Positions 45,155 to 55,348 of a stretch of 64,000 nt of DNA are shown piece after piece. Numbering within the stretch: position 1 is the first letter of the stretch; each line of letters begins with the position of its first letter. This stretch comes from Bradyrhizobium diazoefficiens (GTDB lineage Bacteria > Pseudomonadota > Alphaproteobacteria > Rhizobiales > Xanthobacteraceae), in contig NZ_CP067101.1 in the NCBI RefSeq assembly GCF_016616425.1, positions 6,448,001 to 6,512,000 on the forward strand, read 5' to 3'. Made by a program: the position numbers and the translations under genes. The notes under the pieces are model-generated. The model saw only the letters and a list, made by a program, of their open reading frames with translations. It was not told where the DNA came from and ran no database searches.

Positions 45155-48100
45155 TCAGCAAACCGCTCGCCTGGCAGCGCTCTTGCTCCACCTGGAGGAC
45201 GCGAGACTCCCGGGCCGCCCGATCAAATATCCCTGCATCTCGTCGCAGCCTTCCTGCACGAGGAGCGACATCTGAGCCTGCGTCTCGATGCCTTCCGCGA
45301 GGACCGGCACCCCGAGCCCGTGGGCGAGGCCGATCACGGCCCTTACGATGGCCAGCGACCGCTCGCTCTGGCCGAGCGAGGCAACAAAGGATCGATCGAT
45401 CTTGATCCGGTCCAGAGGAAACGCTTCAAGGTATGACAGCGACGAGTATCCCGTTCCGAAATCGTCGAGCGCGATCAGGATGCCGAGTGCCTTGAGCGAG
45501 TGCATCGTCCTCTTCGCGCGCGGCATGTCCTCGATCAGAACGCCTTCGGTGATCTCGAGTTCGAGACGCGCGGCCGGAAGCCCGCTGACCCGCAACGCCC
45601 GGCGGACCTGCCCGTCGAGATTTTCCCGGCGAAACTGCGCCGCCGAGACGTTGACGGCCACCCGGAGCGGCCGATCCCATGACGCAGCCTCCCTGCACGC
45701 CTCCATCAGGACCCAATCGTCGATCTGCGCAATGGAGCCGTTTTGCTCCGCAATCGGAATGAACTCTCCCGGAGGAATGGTGCCGCGCACCGGATGCCGC
45801 CAGCGCACGAGCGCCTCGTAGGCCATGAGCGTGCCGTCCCGATGCTGCTGCGGCTGGTACTCCAGATAGAGCTCGCCTCGCGCCACGGCATCCCGCAGAT
45901 CGTGCTCGAGGGCACGGCGGTCGCGCAACTGCTGGTCCATCGCGCTCGTGAACAGGCGAATGGCTCCCCTGCCCTCGTGCTTGGCGCGATACAGCGCGGC
46001 ATCCGCGTTCGCCAGCAGCGAAACGGCATTGTCAGCGTCTCGCGGATACAGCGCGACGCCGACGCAGAGATCGATCTTCAGCGCATGGCCGTCAGCCTCG
46101 ATCGGCTGCTCGAATTGAGCTCGCATCCTCGTGGCGAGCAGCTCCGCGGTTGCCGGCAGCGGCGACTGATCGATGATGCCGATGAATTCGTCACCGCCCA
46201 TGCGCGCCACGTAGGATCCTTGCGCGGCTTCCTGCAGGCGTCTCGATGCCTCGCGGAGCACGGCGTCGCCCACGGCGTGGCCGAAACGGTCGTTGATCTC
46301 CTTGAAGTGGTCGAGATCGATGCAGAGCACGGCGAACCCATCCTCGGTGATCTCCGCCCGTTCGATCGCAGCGCCGAGATGCTGGTCCAAAGCGGCCCGG
46401 TTGGGCAGCTCCGTGAGCGCGTCGTGACAAGCAAGATAGTTCACTCTCTGCTGCGCCCGATTCCGTTCCGTCACGTCGAAGGCGACGCAGACATGGGCGG
46501 ACTGCCCCTCATAGACGAGCGGCCGGGATTCGATGACGACCTCGATCATCTCGCCGTCGGCGGTCCCGTGCAATTCGCAGTCGCGTTCGGCCTCTTGTTG
46601 CTCACCGTGGGCGAGCTGACGTTCGGACATGGCGAGGAGGTCTTGGCGGGAATAGCCGTAATGCCGGCACATCGCACCGTTCACGGCGATGAGGTGGCGC
46701 GTCCTCGCGTCGACCACCCACATCGGAAGCGGGTTCTCTTCGAACAGCAGCCGGAAAGAGGCTTCCCGGCGCTTGAGGTCGGTGATGTCGATCCGGACCC
46801 CGATACTGCCTCCGTCGCTGGTGCGTCGTTCCTCGACGCGAACCCACCGGTCTCCCGCCAGATGCTGCTCGTGCGAGTATTGAGGCAGCGCGTGGCGCGC
46901 GAGGCGCTCGGTGAGCCACTCCTGCTCCCGTCCCGCGGCGTCCGGGTACTGCCCCATGGCCAATCCGGCTCGAAGAATGGATTCGAACGGCGCGCCGGCC
47001 GCAAGCGCGTCCCGGCTCACGGTGTAGAACTCGGCGTATTGATGATTCCAGAGAACCAGCCGATCCTCCTTGTCGAAGACGGCAAGACCTTCGGGGACCA
47101 CGTCGAGGGCTTCGGTCAGATGGGTGTGAGCGGCGCGCGCGGCGGCTTCGGCCTGCTCGGCCGCGACCTTGGCTTCCGCAAGAGCCATCTCGGTTCGATG
47201 ACGCTCCGTGATATCCTCGTGGGTCGCGACCCAGCCCTTCCCCTCCATCGGGCGATGCCGGATCCGCACGATCCGGCCGTTGGTCAGTTCCACGGTCGTA
47301 TCCGAGTTCTCGGCGATCACCGGAACGCTGTTGCGCCAGACCAGATAATCCTGCTTCGACATCTTCGGAGCGCTGCCGACCGAATAGCGGAGATCGACGA
47401 TGTCGTTCAGCTTCATGCCCGGCGAGACCAGTTTCGGATCCAGATCGTAGACCTCAAGATACTGCCGGTTGCAGACGATCAGGCGCTGATCGTCATCGAA
47501 GAAGCAAAGGCCCTGGGACATGTTGTTGAGCGCCCTGTCGAAGCGCTCCGCAAACGCGGTCGCGTTGTGCTCTGCGGCCCGCGCGCGCTCACCCTCCTCG
47601 GACAGCCTCGCGTGAGTCTCGACCAGCTTCACGAACGAGCGGAAATTGGTGTTGATCATCCGGGCGAGCAGGACGAGCAGTACCAGCAGATTGATCCCGA
47701 CCGAGACCAGCATGCCATTGCCGGAGAGCAGCAGCAGCGTGGCGATCGGTGCGCCGGCAATCAGCATCGCCAGGCGGGAAGACGGCGGGAAGCTGCCCAG
47801 GCAGTAGGCGGTCCCGACGCAGCCCATGAAGAGGAGCAGCGCCAGCGACGCGCGCAGGCCGGGATCGACTACCATGAACAGCGCCAGGATCCAGATCACG
47901 AAACCGGAGCTGATCAGCACCGTGGCGAGACGAACCCTTGCAAGCTCCCGGTATGCCTCCTCGGCGGTGAAATCGGCCTTCTTCAGCCGGAGCCACTGGG
48001 CCAGCCGAAACAGGCAGGCCATCAGGAGAGCGGCCGGCAAGGCAAATCGCAGCCATGCCGATACCGTGTTTGGAAGCACCAGCCCTACGCTGATACTGTT

Positions 48101-48235
48101 GACCAGAAGCACGGCGTAGAGAACCGGCACCTGCTTCCGGAGTACCCGGAATTGCTCGACGAGCAGCGAGCGGCCGAGCGGATCGGCCGCATCACCCACC
48201 GAGAAAGCGTCACGAAGCCGCGCGAAGAAGCCCAT
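45155..48235 (-). CDS. membrane-bound PAS/GGDEF/EAL protein (c-di-GMP turnover)
   Basis: About 1026 residues. The N-terminus has five to six membrane helices (about 30-185). Three PAS-like modules follow (about 240-350, 375-490, 495-610). The diguanylate cyclase domain (about 615-775) has an intact active site, RMGGDEFIG. The phosphodiesterase domain (about 785-1020) has EALVRW, NVSAAQF, DDFGTGYSSLSYL, KIDRSFV and VLAEGIE, all needed for activity. Both enzyme halves look complete, so it can in principle make and break c-di-GMP. It controls motility or attachment; direction of the net reaction is not readable from the sequence. The start at 48235 gives MGFFARL. Confidence 0.9.
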   Translation of the reverse strand: MGFFARLRDAFSVGDAADPLGRSLLVEQFRVLRKQVPVLYAVLLVNSISVGLVLPNTVSAWLRFALPAALLMACLFRLAQWLRLKKADFTAEEAYRELARVRLATVLISSGFVIWILALFMVVDPGLRASLALLLFMGCVGTAYCLGSFPPSSRLAMLIAGAPIATLLLLSGNGMLVSVGINLLVLLVLLARMINTNFRSFVKLVETHARLSEEGERARAAEHNATAFAERFDRALNNMSQGLCFFDDDQRLIVCNRQYLEVYDLDPKLVSPGMKLNDIVDLRYSVGSAPKMSKQDYLVWRNSVPVIAENSDTTVELTNGRIVRIRHRPMEGKGWVATHEDITERHRTEMALAEAKVAAEQAEAAARAAHTHLTEALDVVPEGLAVFDKEDRLVLWNHQYAEFYTVSRDALAAGAPFESILRAGLAMGQYPDAAGREQEWLTERLARHALPQYSHEQHLAGDRWVRVEERRTSDGGSIGVRIDITDLKRREASFRLLFEENPLPMWVVDARTRHLIAVNGAMCRHYGYSRQDLLAMSERQLAHGEQQEAERDCELHGTADGEMIEVVIESRPLVYEGQSAHVCVAFDVTERNRAQQRVNYLACHDALTELPNRAALDQHLGAAIERAEITEDGFAVLCIDLDHFKEINDRFGHAVGDAVLREASRRLQEAAQGSYVARMGGDEFIGIIDQSPLPATAELLATRMRAQFEQPIEADGHALKIDLCVGVALYPRDADNAVSLLANADAALYRAKHEGRGAIRLFTSAMDQQLRDRRALEHDLRDAVARGELYLEYQPQQHRDGTLMAYEALVRWRHPVRGTIPPGEFIPIAEQNGSIAQIDDWVLMEACREAASWDRPLRVAVNVSAAQFRRENLDGQVRRALRVSGLPAARLELEITEGVLIEDMPRAKRTMHSLKALGILIALDDFGTGYSSLSYLEAFPLDRIKIDRSFVASLGQSERSLAIVRAVIGLAHGLGVPVLAEGIETQAQMSLLVQEGCDEMQGYLIGRPGSLASSRWSKSAARRAVC

Positions 48236-48395
48236 CAAAATTTTCCCCAGCCCGCTCCAAAGGCTAGGACAGAGAGGCGAAGGACCCGTAAAGGGGCTTG
48301 GTGTCTCCGCCCTTAACGGGGCGGTGGCAAATGCGATGAAGCCAATCCCGTCAACGAGTTCCAAGCGCCGCAGCCTGCCGTCACGGGACTCGATC

Positions 48396-49670
48396 TCAAT
48401 GCTCCGGTTTCGTCGCCGCGGCGACGGTGCGCCTCGCCACGATCCCGAGCGTCGAGCCCTGAATAATGATGCTGAACAGCACGACGGCGTAGGTCGCTTC
48501 GAGGATCAGCGGCTTCGCCTGGTTGTCCGGCAAGGAAAGCGCAAGCGCCACCGATATGCCGCCGCGCACGCCCGCCCAGGTCAGGAACGGCGCGTTGGCC
48601 CACGAGAGCATGCGGGTCCAGGCAAACAGGATCGGCTGCACGCCGACCGCGACGAATCTTGCGAAGAGCACGATCGGCACGGCCGCCGTGGCGAAAAGCA
48701 ACGTCCGCGGGTCGAAGCGCAGGATCAGGGTTTCGAGGCCGATCAGCAGGAACAGGACCGAATTGAGGATCTCGTCGACGACTCTCCAGAGAGCGAACAC
48801 GTAGTGCTGGGTCCGTTCGCTCATGGCGTATCGCGGACCACGATCGCCGATCAGAAGGCCGGCTGCGACCATCGACAGTGGACCGCTCACGTGCAGATGG
48901 GAGGCCAGGGCATAGGTCCCGGTCACCAGCGCCACGGTGATCAGCACTTCGACCGCATAGTCGTCGATCATGCGCATCGCACAGTAGGCAAGATAGCCGG
49001 TGAGAACGCCGAGCAGGATGCCGCCGCCGGCCTCCCTCAGGAGCAGTTCGGCGATTTCCGGCACCGACACCGAGATGCCCTCCCCGGACGCGGCGAAGCG
49101 CAGCAGGATGGTGAACAGCACGATGCCGACGCCGTCGTTGAAGAGCGCCTCGCCCTCAGTCTCGACCTGAAGATCCTTCGGCACGTTGGCGTTGCGCAAG
49201 GTGCTCAGCACCGCGACCGGATCGGTAGGACTGATCAGGGCGCCGAACACCAGCGCCCAGGCGAAGGGGAGGGGAAAACCCGCCAGGCCGGCGAGGCTCC
49301 AGAACAGAACGGCGACGATGCCGGTGGAGCTGATCGTACCGAACACCGCGAGCAGAAAGACGGGAACGGCGCGGCTGCGCAGCGTGGCAAGATCGACGTG
49401 CAGCGAGCCCGCGAAAAGCAGGAAAGCGAGCATCCCGTTGACCACGATCTCCGAGAAATCGATCCGCTGCATGCCGTCCGAAATCTGATCGAGCAGATGC
49501 AGGCCCGGCAAAAGGGCGTCCAGCCCGATGAGCACCAGCGACGTCACGACGCTCATCACGAGCAATCCGACGCTGTGCGACAAGGGGAGGAATTTGTGGT
49601 TGAGCCAGCCGAACACCGCCGACAACGTCAGCAGTACGGCGGTAACGTCCATGATGGAGAGCACGATCAT
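48396..49670 (-). CDS. Na+/H+ antiporter (CPA1/NhaP-type)
   Basis: A 424-residue integral membrane antiporter with about 12 helices. The ion-binding motif ALISPTDPVAVLSTL is intact, followed by TEGEALFNDGVGIVLF. The C-terminal helices and the short cytoplasmic end (ARRTVAAATKPEH) complete it. Start at 49670; the ATG directly follows AAGGA, which is an unusually short spacing, and the ATG at 49652 is an alternative. Exports Na+ or K+ in exchange for protons for pH and salt control. Confidence 0.9.
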   Translation of the reverse strand: MIVLSIMDVTAVLLTLSAVFGWLNHKFLPLSHSVGLLVMSVVTSLVLIGLDALLPGLHLLDQISDGMQRIDFSEIVVNGMLAFLLFAGSLHVDLATLRSRAVPVFLLAVFGTISSTGIVAVLFWSLAGLAGFPLPFAWALVFGALISPTDPVAVLSTLRNANVPKDLQVETEGEALFNDGVGIVLFTILLRFAASGEGISVSVPEIAELLLREAGGGILLGVLTGYLAYCAMRMIDDYAVEVLITVALVTGTYALASHLHVSGPLSMVAAGLLIGDRGPRYAMSERTQHYVFALWRVVDEILNSVLFLLIGLETLILRFDPRTLLFATAAVPIVLFARFVAVGVQPILFAWTRMLSWANAPFLTWAGVRGGISVALALSLPDNQAKPLILEATYAVVLFSIIIQGSTLGIVARRTVAAATKPEH

Positions 49671-49761
49671 TCCTTGTCTTTGAGCACGAACCGACCGGCC
49701 CGTCCAAGCCTCACGCCCTGCGGCGCTTCGCGCGCAAAGCTCGCCCCTTCGGCAATCCCCT

Positions 49762-50556
49762 TCAATCCTCCACCCGGTACAGCCGCCATCGCGCCGGCAC
49801 GCCCTTGAGCTGGTGAACGCCGTGATCCCTGAAGCGGATCGGCGACTGCGCCATCAGGTCCTTGACCGCGCTCGAGACCAGGACTTCGCCGGCGCGCGCC
49901 TTGGCGGCGACGCGCGTGCCGATGTGAAAGGCAAGACCGACCATCTCGCCCCCGCTCACACTGTACTCGCCCGCATGCAGCCCGACCCTGATGTCGAGCC
50001 CCAGCGTGCGCACCGCCTTTTGGATCGCGGTCGCACAACGGATGCCGGAAGCCGGCGCCTTGAATGTCGCCAGCACGCCGTCGCCGGTCGTCACCACTTC
50101 CTTGCCGCGCGTGCTCTTCAACTCCTTGCGCACCGCCGCGTAATAGTGGCCCATGATCTTGGTCCAACGCGCATCGCCGAGCTTTGCCGCCTTTTCGGTG
50201 GAGCGGACGATATCGACGATCAGGATGGTGGCGAGTGCCTGCTTGATCTCGGCGCTGCGCTCGGCGGATCGGCGCCGCAGCGCGATCGGTCCGGCCAGCG
50301 GTTCATAGCGATGGCTGCGGCGCCGGGCGATTGCGGCCTTGGCATAGTCCTGGGCGCGCTGCGCCGTGCCGCAGCGAACCGTCTTCTCCTGCGGCAGACG
50401 CGTCCAGTAGACCTTGCGCCCATCTCCAGCGCCATGGACCTCAACGGCGCCCCACTTCAGGAATACAACCGATCCGACCCGCCGAACACACCACGCCTTC
50501 GACGTGTAACCCGATACGTTCGACTGATGGACTCCTATGCGAAGGAATTTAGGCAT
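49762..50556 (-). CDS. class III adenylate/guanylate cyclase with N-terminal WGR-like segment
   Basis: A 264-residue cytosolic cyclase. An N-terminal piece (about 1-60) with SVVFLKWGAVEVHGAGDGR resembles a WGR/small beta domain. The catalytic domain (about 95-260) has the first metal site ILIVDIVRSTEKA and the second VTTGDGVLATF. The family's substrate-selecting region GHYYAAVRKEL follows the first. Neighbour of another class III cyclase gene. Signal nucleotide not determined. Confidence 0.85.
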   Translation of the reverse strand: MPKFLRIGVHQSNVSGYTSKAWCVRRVGSVVFLKWGAVEVHGAGDGRKVYWTRLPQEKTVRCGTAQRAQDYAKAAIARRRSHRYEPLAGPIALRRRSAERSAEIKQALATILIVDIVRSTEKAAKLGDARWTKIMGHYYAAVRKELKSTRGKEVVTTGDGVLATFKAPASGIRCATAIQKAVRTLGLDIRVGLHAGEYSVSGGEMVGLAFHIGTRVAAKARAGEVLVSSAVKDLMAQSPIRFRDHGVHQLKGVPARWRLYRVED

Positions 50557-50695
50557 GTACGTGCGGCCAATCGACCGTTTGGGCTGTTTGAAGTGAAGCG
50601 TAGTTGCACATTTCCGACTTGGCAACAGGACGAGCCTCAGCTTGAGAGAAACGCGCCTCCGACCTACGGCGACCGCAGCCTGGCCGCCATGCCCA

Positions 50696-51886
50696 TCATC
50701 CTTGATAGGCAAACAGCTCGATCGGCTCGCTGAAGCCGCGCACTTCGTGCTTGCCGACGTGCTCCAGCTCGAAGTTCCGCTCCACGAGCTCCGCAAAGTC
50801 GCGTGACAGCAGCACCGTGCGTCCCAGCTGCTTGGTGAGGGCTTCGAGGCGAGAGGCCATGTTGACGGCAGGGCCGATCACGGTGAAGTCGAGCCGGCTG
50901 GCCGACCCGATGTTGCCATACATGACGTCGCCGACATGGACGCCGATGCCGTAGTTCAGCGGCGCGCGGCTGGTCGCGCTGTTTCGCGCGTTCAAGGCCG
51001 CCATGGCCTGACGGGCTTCGGTTACGGCATGGAGCAGGTTTGCGCAGGCGTCGGGCGCTTGAAGCGGAAAGATGGCGAGCAGTCCGTCGCCGATGAATTT
51101 CAGGATCTCGCCACCGTGCCGCGCGATCGGCTCCGACATCGCGTCGAAATAATCGTTGAGCAGGTCGATGACGTCGTCGCGCGGCCAGTTGTCGGAAATC
51201 TTGGTGAAGTCTCTGAGGTCGCAGATCATGATCGCGGCGCGCACCGTCGTGCCGGTGCCGCGCCTGGTGGCGCCGGCCAGGATCAGCTCGCCGGCATGGG
51301 AGCCGACATAGGTCTCCAGCAGGGTTCGCGCCAGGCGGTTCTTGATGCGGATCTCGCTGACCAGCGCCAGCACCGGCAGGACCTCTTTGAGAGCGGCGAC
51401 ATGCGCCTGATCGAAACCGCCGGGCCGATCGGTGGCGAAGGTGACGATGTGCCGCTTGCCGAGCGTGTGGTACAGTGGCCAGGCGACGTAGTCGGTCAGG
51501 CCAAGCGTCCGCATCTCTTCGTAGAGAGCATGCTTGCGGCCGAGAGACGATTCCTGTTCAAGCCTCTCCCGCACCTCGGCGGCACCGTCATGAATCTCGT
51601 TGGCGGGGCTGCCGATATATTCGGACCGCTCGCGTACGTCGTAATCGACCCGCGCGATCTCGGCCCCTCGCATACCGTCCGACCATATCATCCGGGCCCC
51701 GAGCCATTGCGGATGATTGATCTGGACGTGAAGCGTCGCCCGCCTGAGTGGAATGCCCGCCTGCTGGAGCCGGATGCACATTTGCGCGAAGATGTCGTCG
51801 ATAAAGCGCTCGTCGCGCGTGCCGTTGGTCAGCCAGTCGACGACGCTGTCCGCTTGCGCGGGGGCATTGTTGTCTGGCGCATTCAT
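50696..51886 (-). CDS. class III adenylate/guanylate cyclase with N-terminal sensor domain
   Basis: About 396 residues. An N-terminal region (about 1-200) with no recognised motif probably is a sensor domain. The catalytic domain (about 210-390) has MICDLRDFTKISD (first metal Asp) and FIGDGLLAIFP (second), plus VGDVMYGNIG and RLDFTVIGPAVNMASRLE, a complete set. Start at 51886 gives MNAPDNNA. Lies 140 bases from a second cyclase gene on the same strand. Confidence 0.88.
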   Translation of the reverse strand: MNAPDNNAPAQADSVVDWLTNGTRDERFIDDIFAQMCIRLQQAGIPLRRATLHVQINHPQWLGARMIWSDGMRGAEIARVDYDVRERSEYIGSPANEIHDGAAEVRERLEQESSLGRKHALYEEMRTLGLTDYVAWPLYHTLGKRHIVTFATDRPGGFDQAHVAALKEVLPVLALVSEIRIKNRLARTLLETYVGSHAGELILAGATRRGTGTTVRAAIMICDLRDFTKISDNWPRDDVIDLLNDYFDAMSEPIARHGGEILKFIGDGLLAIFPLQAPDACANLLHAVTEARQAMAALNARNSATSRAPLNYGIGVHVGDVMYGNIGSASRLDFTVIGPAVNMASRLEALTKQLGRTVLLSRDFAELVERNFELEHVGKHEVRGFSEPIELFAYQG

Positions 51887-52051
51887 ATCCTGCCCTCGAG
51901 CTGTGGTCTGCATCAGCGCAGATATCGTGCCGCGGCTCCGCCGCGTCAACCTAGCCAGTTGCATGGATTGTGCGCATCTTCGGATTTCAGCAGCGTGGTT
52001 TTCATGTCCTGAGGTTGTCCGGAAACGATACGGGCGGATGTCGCCCGCATG

Positions 52052-52380
52052 TCATGCGCGTGACAAGTCGATCTTGCCAACTTGTTGGTTAGACGACTGC
52101 GCGAGCCACGCGATCGGAACATGCTGGCGCCATTCATAGGCGCCGCCTTCGAGCTGCGCGACCTGAAGTATCAAGAGCTCGCGGTTGACCGCGCTGAGCT
52201 TCTGCTTGTGCAGGATCGAATTGCCGAGCCGCATCGCCGGGATGGCCTCGGCATGGGCCATCATGCGAAAGATGTTGAGCTTGACCGGCATGCGGTCGAA
52301 CGAGGCGCGAATGTCGCCGCTCGTCGTCTCCGGCCGAGTTCGCCGGGCAGCCTTGCGCTGTGATATGCGGTAGCCCTGAA
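52052..52380 (-). pseudogene. truncated carboxymuconolactone decarboxylase-family gene
   Basis: On the minus strand MPVKLNIFRMMAHAE and AMRLGNSILHKQKLSA and LILQVAQLEGGAYEW match the N-terminal half of CMD/AhpD-like proteins. The second half, including the CXXC redox site usual in this family, is missing; the frame ends in unrelated residues. It faces another truncated gene on the plus strand. Confidence 0.7.
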
Positions 52381-52409
52381 GTGATTGGGATTAGAAGTGG
52401 AGCGCGGGC

Positions 52410-52658
52410 ATGAGCCGCATCTTCGGCGCGGTGCGCCAGAACGGATATGTGGTGCGGGACATCCAGGCCGCGATGAAGCACTGGATTGAGGTGATGGGCG
52501 TCGGCCCCTGGTACTACATGGACCGCGTCAAGACCGACTGGTTCCGCCATCGCGGCCGGGACTCCACCGTGGAGATGAGCATTGCGCTGGCCAATTCCGG
52601 CGATCTCCAGATCGAGCTGATCCAGCAGCGCAACGACGCGCCCTCGCTGACATCATAG
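52410..52658 (+). pseudogene. truncated VOC/glyoxalase-family gene
   Basis: An 82-residue open frame starting MSRIFGAVRQNGYVVRDIQ with the family block VMGVGPWYYMDRV and DLQIELIQQRNDAPS, then stopping. VOC proteins of this group are about twice as long, so the C-terminal half is lost. Situated head-to-head with the broken CMD gene. Confidence 0.7.
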
Positions 52659-52942
52659 CGTAGGCAGGCGCATCACCGGTCCAGGCCTCGTTCGCGGCCT
52701 TTGGCGGCGGGCGCACCAGATTCGCACCTTGTGTGACAGTGTCCACTGATGAACACGCCCCTGTCAGAACAAGCGCTTTGCCGGCAATCGAGACCCATCC
52801 TCCTCACCGGCAAGCGATTGCTGTCCTGCCTCGAAGCAGCGCAGCCGCCAGACAAGCTCGACCAGAGGATGATCTTGCTGGCGCCGTGGAGCCGGAATGT
52901 GTGGTAACATACACCCGTGTCCGAACCTTCAGCGAGGCAGGC

Positions 52943-53755
52943 ATGTCCGCCACTGACAAGGTCTTTGCCGGCTCGATTCCAAAAATCTACGACGAATATC
53001 TCGTCCCGCTGATCTTCTCCGTCTATGCCGACGACATCGCAAGACGCATCGCAGCTCTCGCGCCCTCCGTGCTGCTCGAGATTGCCGCTGGCACCGGCGC
53101 GCTGACCCGCGCCGTGGCGGCGGCGCTGCCGCGCGGCATCCGTTACGTTGCAACCGACCTCAACGAGCCGATGCTCGCGGTCGCCGCGCAGCGTCAGGCG
53201 GAGGACGATCGCATCACCTGGCGCCAGGCGGACGGAATGGCCCTGCCCTTCGGCGACGCCGAATTCGACGCGGTCTGCTGCCAGTTCGGCGCCATGTTCT
53301 TTCCGGAGCGCACCAAGGCTTACGCCGAAGTGAGACGCGTCCTGAAGGGCGATGGCACGTTCGTGTTCAACGTCTGGGATCGCATCGAGGACAATGTGCT
53401 CACGCATGAAGCAACGGTCGCGCTTGGAAAACTGTTTCCCGACGACCCGCCGCGCTTCATGGTCCGCACGCCGCACGGCTATTACGACAAGACCGTCATC
53501 AGAACCGACCTCGAGCGTGCGGGCTTTCGCGACATTTCGATCGAGACGCGATCGGAAACGAGCCGCGCGCCGTCGCCCGAATACGTCGCCCTCGCCCTCT
53601 GCCAGGGCACGCCGCTGCGCGGCGAGATCGAGGCAAGGGATGCCGGCAAGCTTCAGGCTGCGACCGACATCGTCGCCGAGACGATCCGGGCGCGTCATGG
53701 CTCCGGACCGGTGGAAGGCAAGATTCAGGCTGTGGTGATCGAAGCGCGTCCGTAG
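52943..53755 (+). CDS. class I SAM-dependent methyltransferase
   Basis: A 270-residue soluble enzyme. The SAM-binding motif I is VLLEIAAGTGALTRAV; then YVATDLNEPML (motif II Asp) and the catalytic-side segment FDAVCCQFGAMFFPE (motif IV). The end runs IQAVVIEARP. Start at 52943, ATG after GCAGGC; the longer frame from 52733 has no family match. Target unknown. Confidence 0.85.
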   Translation: MSATDKVFAGSIPKIYDEYLVPLIFSVYADDIARRIAALAPSVLLEIAAGTGALTRAVAAALPRGIRYVATDLNEPMLAVAAQRQAEDDRITWRQADGMALPFGDAEFDAVCCQFGAMFFPERTKAYAEVRRVLKGDGTFVFNVWDRIEDNVLTHEATVALGKLFPDDPPRFMVRTPHGYYDKTVIRTDLERAGFRDISIETRSETSRAPSPEYVALALCQGTPLRGEIEARDAGKLQAATDIVAETIRARHGSGPVEGKIQAVVIEARP

Positions 53756-53788
53756 TTGCAGGCCGCGGCCCTAGGTGTGGCCTGCGTA

Positions 53789-55348
53789 CTACCACCAGCT
53801 TCGCTGCATCGGCTGCGTCGACTGATAATATTGGTACTGACCGCGCTGCCGGCGCGGATTGACCGGCTGTACGTACGGATCGCGCTGCTGAAAGAAGTAG
53901 CCGAAGCCGTTACCGCCGTCGTCCCAGCCGTCGTCGCTCGCGATCATGTCAGGCGCGGTCGGCTTTCGCGTGATGAAGCCGCCTTGCGGCTGGTCGCTCA
54001 ACACCGCGACGAATTCGGTACGGTAATTGGTCTCGCTGCTCAGCGGCTCGTCCGAGATGATGATCGAGGAGCGCGGCAGCGCGGTCGGCGCGATGCGATC
54101 CCACACCTCCTGCGGGATGGTGATGCGGTCGAGAGCATTCCTGGCCTCGTCGCCGTTGTCGATCGTGACCACGCTCCAGCGCAGGCCCGTGTCGGTCTTG
54201 GCCATTGCGGTAAAGACATGCGTTCCGATCGGCTGGTCCGGATTCCGGATCGTAACGGGAACCTCGATGCTGGTATCGAATACCTCGCCGCCGCCGTCGG
54301 GCGCCGGCTTGTGGGTGTTCCGCCGCACGTAAAGCTTCTGCGTCGCGCGGCTGATGTAGACCGAGACCGGCTCGAGCGCGAGCTTCGCGTCGGTCGCAGC
54401 CTTCACCGCCTCGGCCTTCCTGGCGGCGGCGGCCTTCGCGGCCTCCTTCGTGGCGACGACGGCATCGCGCTTCGGCTGCGCGTCGGCCTTGGCGGCGTCG
54501 AGCAGCGTCGCTGCGTCGGCGGCCTTAATCGCGACCTTCTGTTTCAACTCGTCGGCCTTGGCGCGGGCCTGATCGGTCTTTGCGTTCGCCAGCATCTTGT
54601 CGGCGAAGGCGAGCTCGCGGTCCGCACGAGCCTTCTGCTGCTCAAGCTTGCGCAGCTTGGCGGGGAGCGAGGCGGCTTCCTTGGCGGCAGCGGAAGCAGC
54701 CTTCTTGGCGTCATCGGCCGCCCGGATGGCCTCCTCGGCCTCCGCGGAGAGCTTGTCGGCGCGGCCGGGCGCTGCCGCGATGGCCTCCGCCTTCGGCACG
54801 AACAGCGAGGGATGAGAGAAGTCGGTCGGGGCCGTATCGTACGGCGAGATGATCACCCGCATCCCGATATACGTCTTGTCGAACAGGTTCTCGGCAAAGC
54901 CAAAGGGCATGCGCACGCAGCCGTGCGAGGCGGCATAGCCGGGCAGCGGTCCGCCGTGCAGTGCGATGCCGTTCCAGGTGATGCGTTGCATGTTTGGCAT
55001 CCAGGCATCGTCATACATGGTCGAGTGGTGGTCCTTGTCCTTCTCGATGATGGCGAAGACGCCGGCCGGCGTCTCGCGTCCCGTGGTACCCGTCGATACC
55101 GGCGCGCGCAGGATCCAGCCGTCGGCATCGTAGTAAGTGACCCGCTGGCTCTTGATCGACACGATCGCCATGATCGGTTCGCCGGCCTGCCGCTGCGCCA
55201 CTTCCTCGGCCGGCTGGCGCGCGTGCTTGGCCGCCCCGGCCGGGCTCAGGGCGGCAAATGTCATCAGCGCCGTCAGCGTCACAAGTCCGGGAGGGCCCCA
55301 ACGCCGCATCGCCGAGATCGATCGCGCCGTCGTCAGTCGGTTTTTCAT
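53789..55348 (-). CDS. L,D-transpeptidase (YkuD family)
   Basis: A 519-residue secreted cell-wall enzyme with a signal peptide (LVTLTALMTFAALSPAGAA). The YkuD domain (about 45-170) has the catalytic motif HGGPLPGYAASHGCVRMP with the nucleophile Cys. A central Ala/Lys-rich coiled-coil (about 180-325) follows, then a C-terminal region (about 330-500) that may be a second beta domain. It crosslinks peptidoglycan or anchors proteins to it. Start at 55348, GAGGAATGG upstream. Confidence 0.88.
   Translation of the reverse strand: MKNRLTTARSISAMRRWGPPGLVTLTALMTFAALSPAGAAKHARQPAEEVAQRQAGEPIMAIVSIKSQRVTYYDADGWILRAPVSTGTTGRETPAGVFAIIEKDKDHHSTMYDDAWMPNMQRITWNGIALHGGPLPGYAASHGCVRMPFGFAENLFDKTYIGMRVIISPYDTAPTDFSHPSLFVPKAEAIAAAPGRADKLSAEAEEAIRAADDAKKAASAAAKEAASLPAKLRKLEQQKARADRELAFADKMLANAKTDQARAKADELKQKVAIKAADAATLLDAAKADAQPKRDAVVATKEAAKAAAARKAEAVKAATDAKLALEPVSVYISRATQKLYVRRNTHKPAPDGGGEVFDTSIEVPVTIRNPDQPIGTHVFTAMAKTDTGLRWSVVTIDNGDEARNALDRITIPQEVWDRIAPTALPRSSIIISDEPLSSETNYRTEFVAVLSDQPQGGFITRKPTAPDMIASDDGWDDGGNGFGYFFQQRDPYVQPVNPRRQRGQYQYYQSTQPMQRSWW

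Noticed and set aside
45743..48316. 857-residue plus-strand frame
   Set aside because: Antisense shadow of the GGDEF/EAL gene, whose motifs are all intact on the minus strand.
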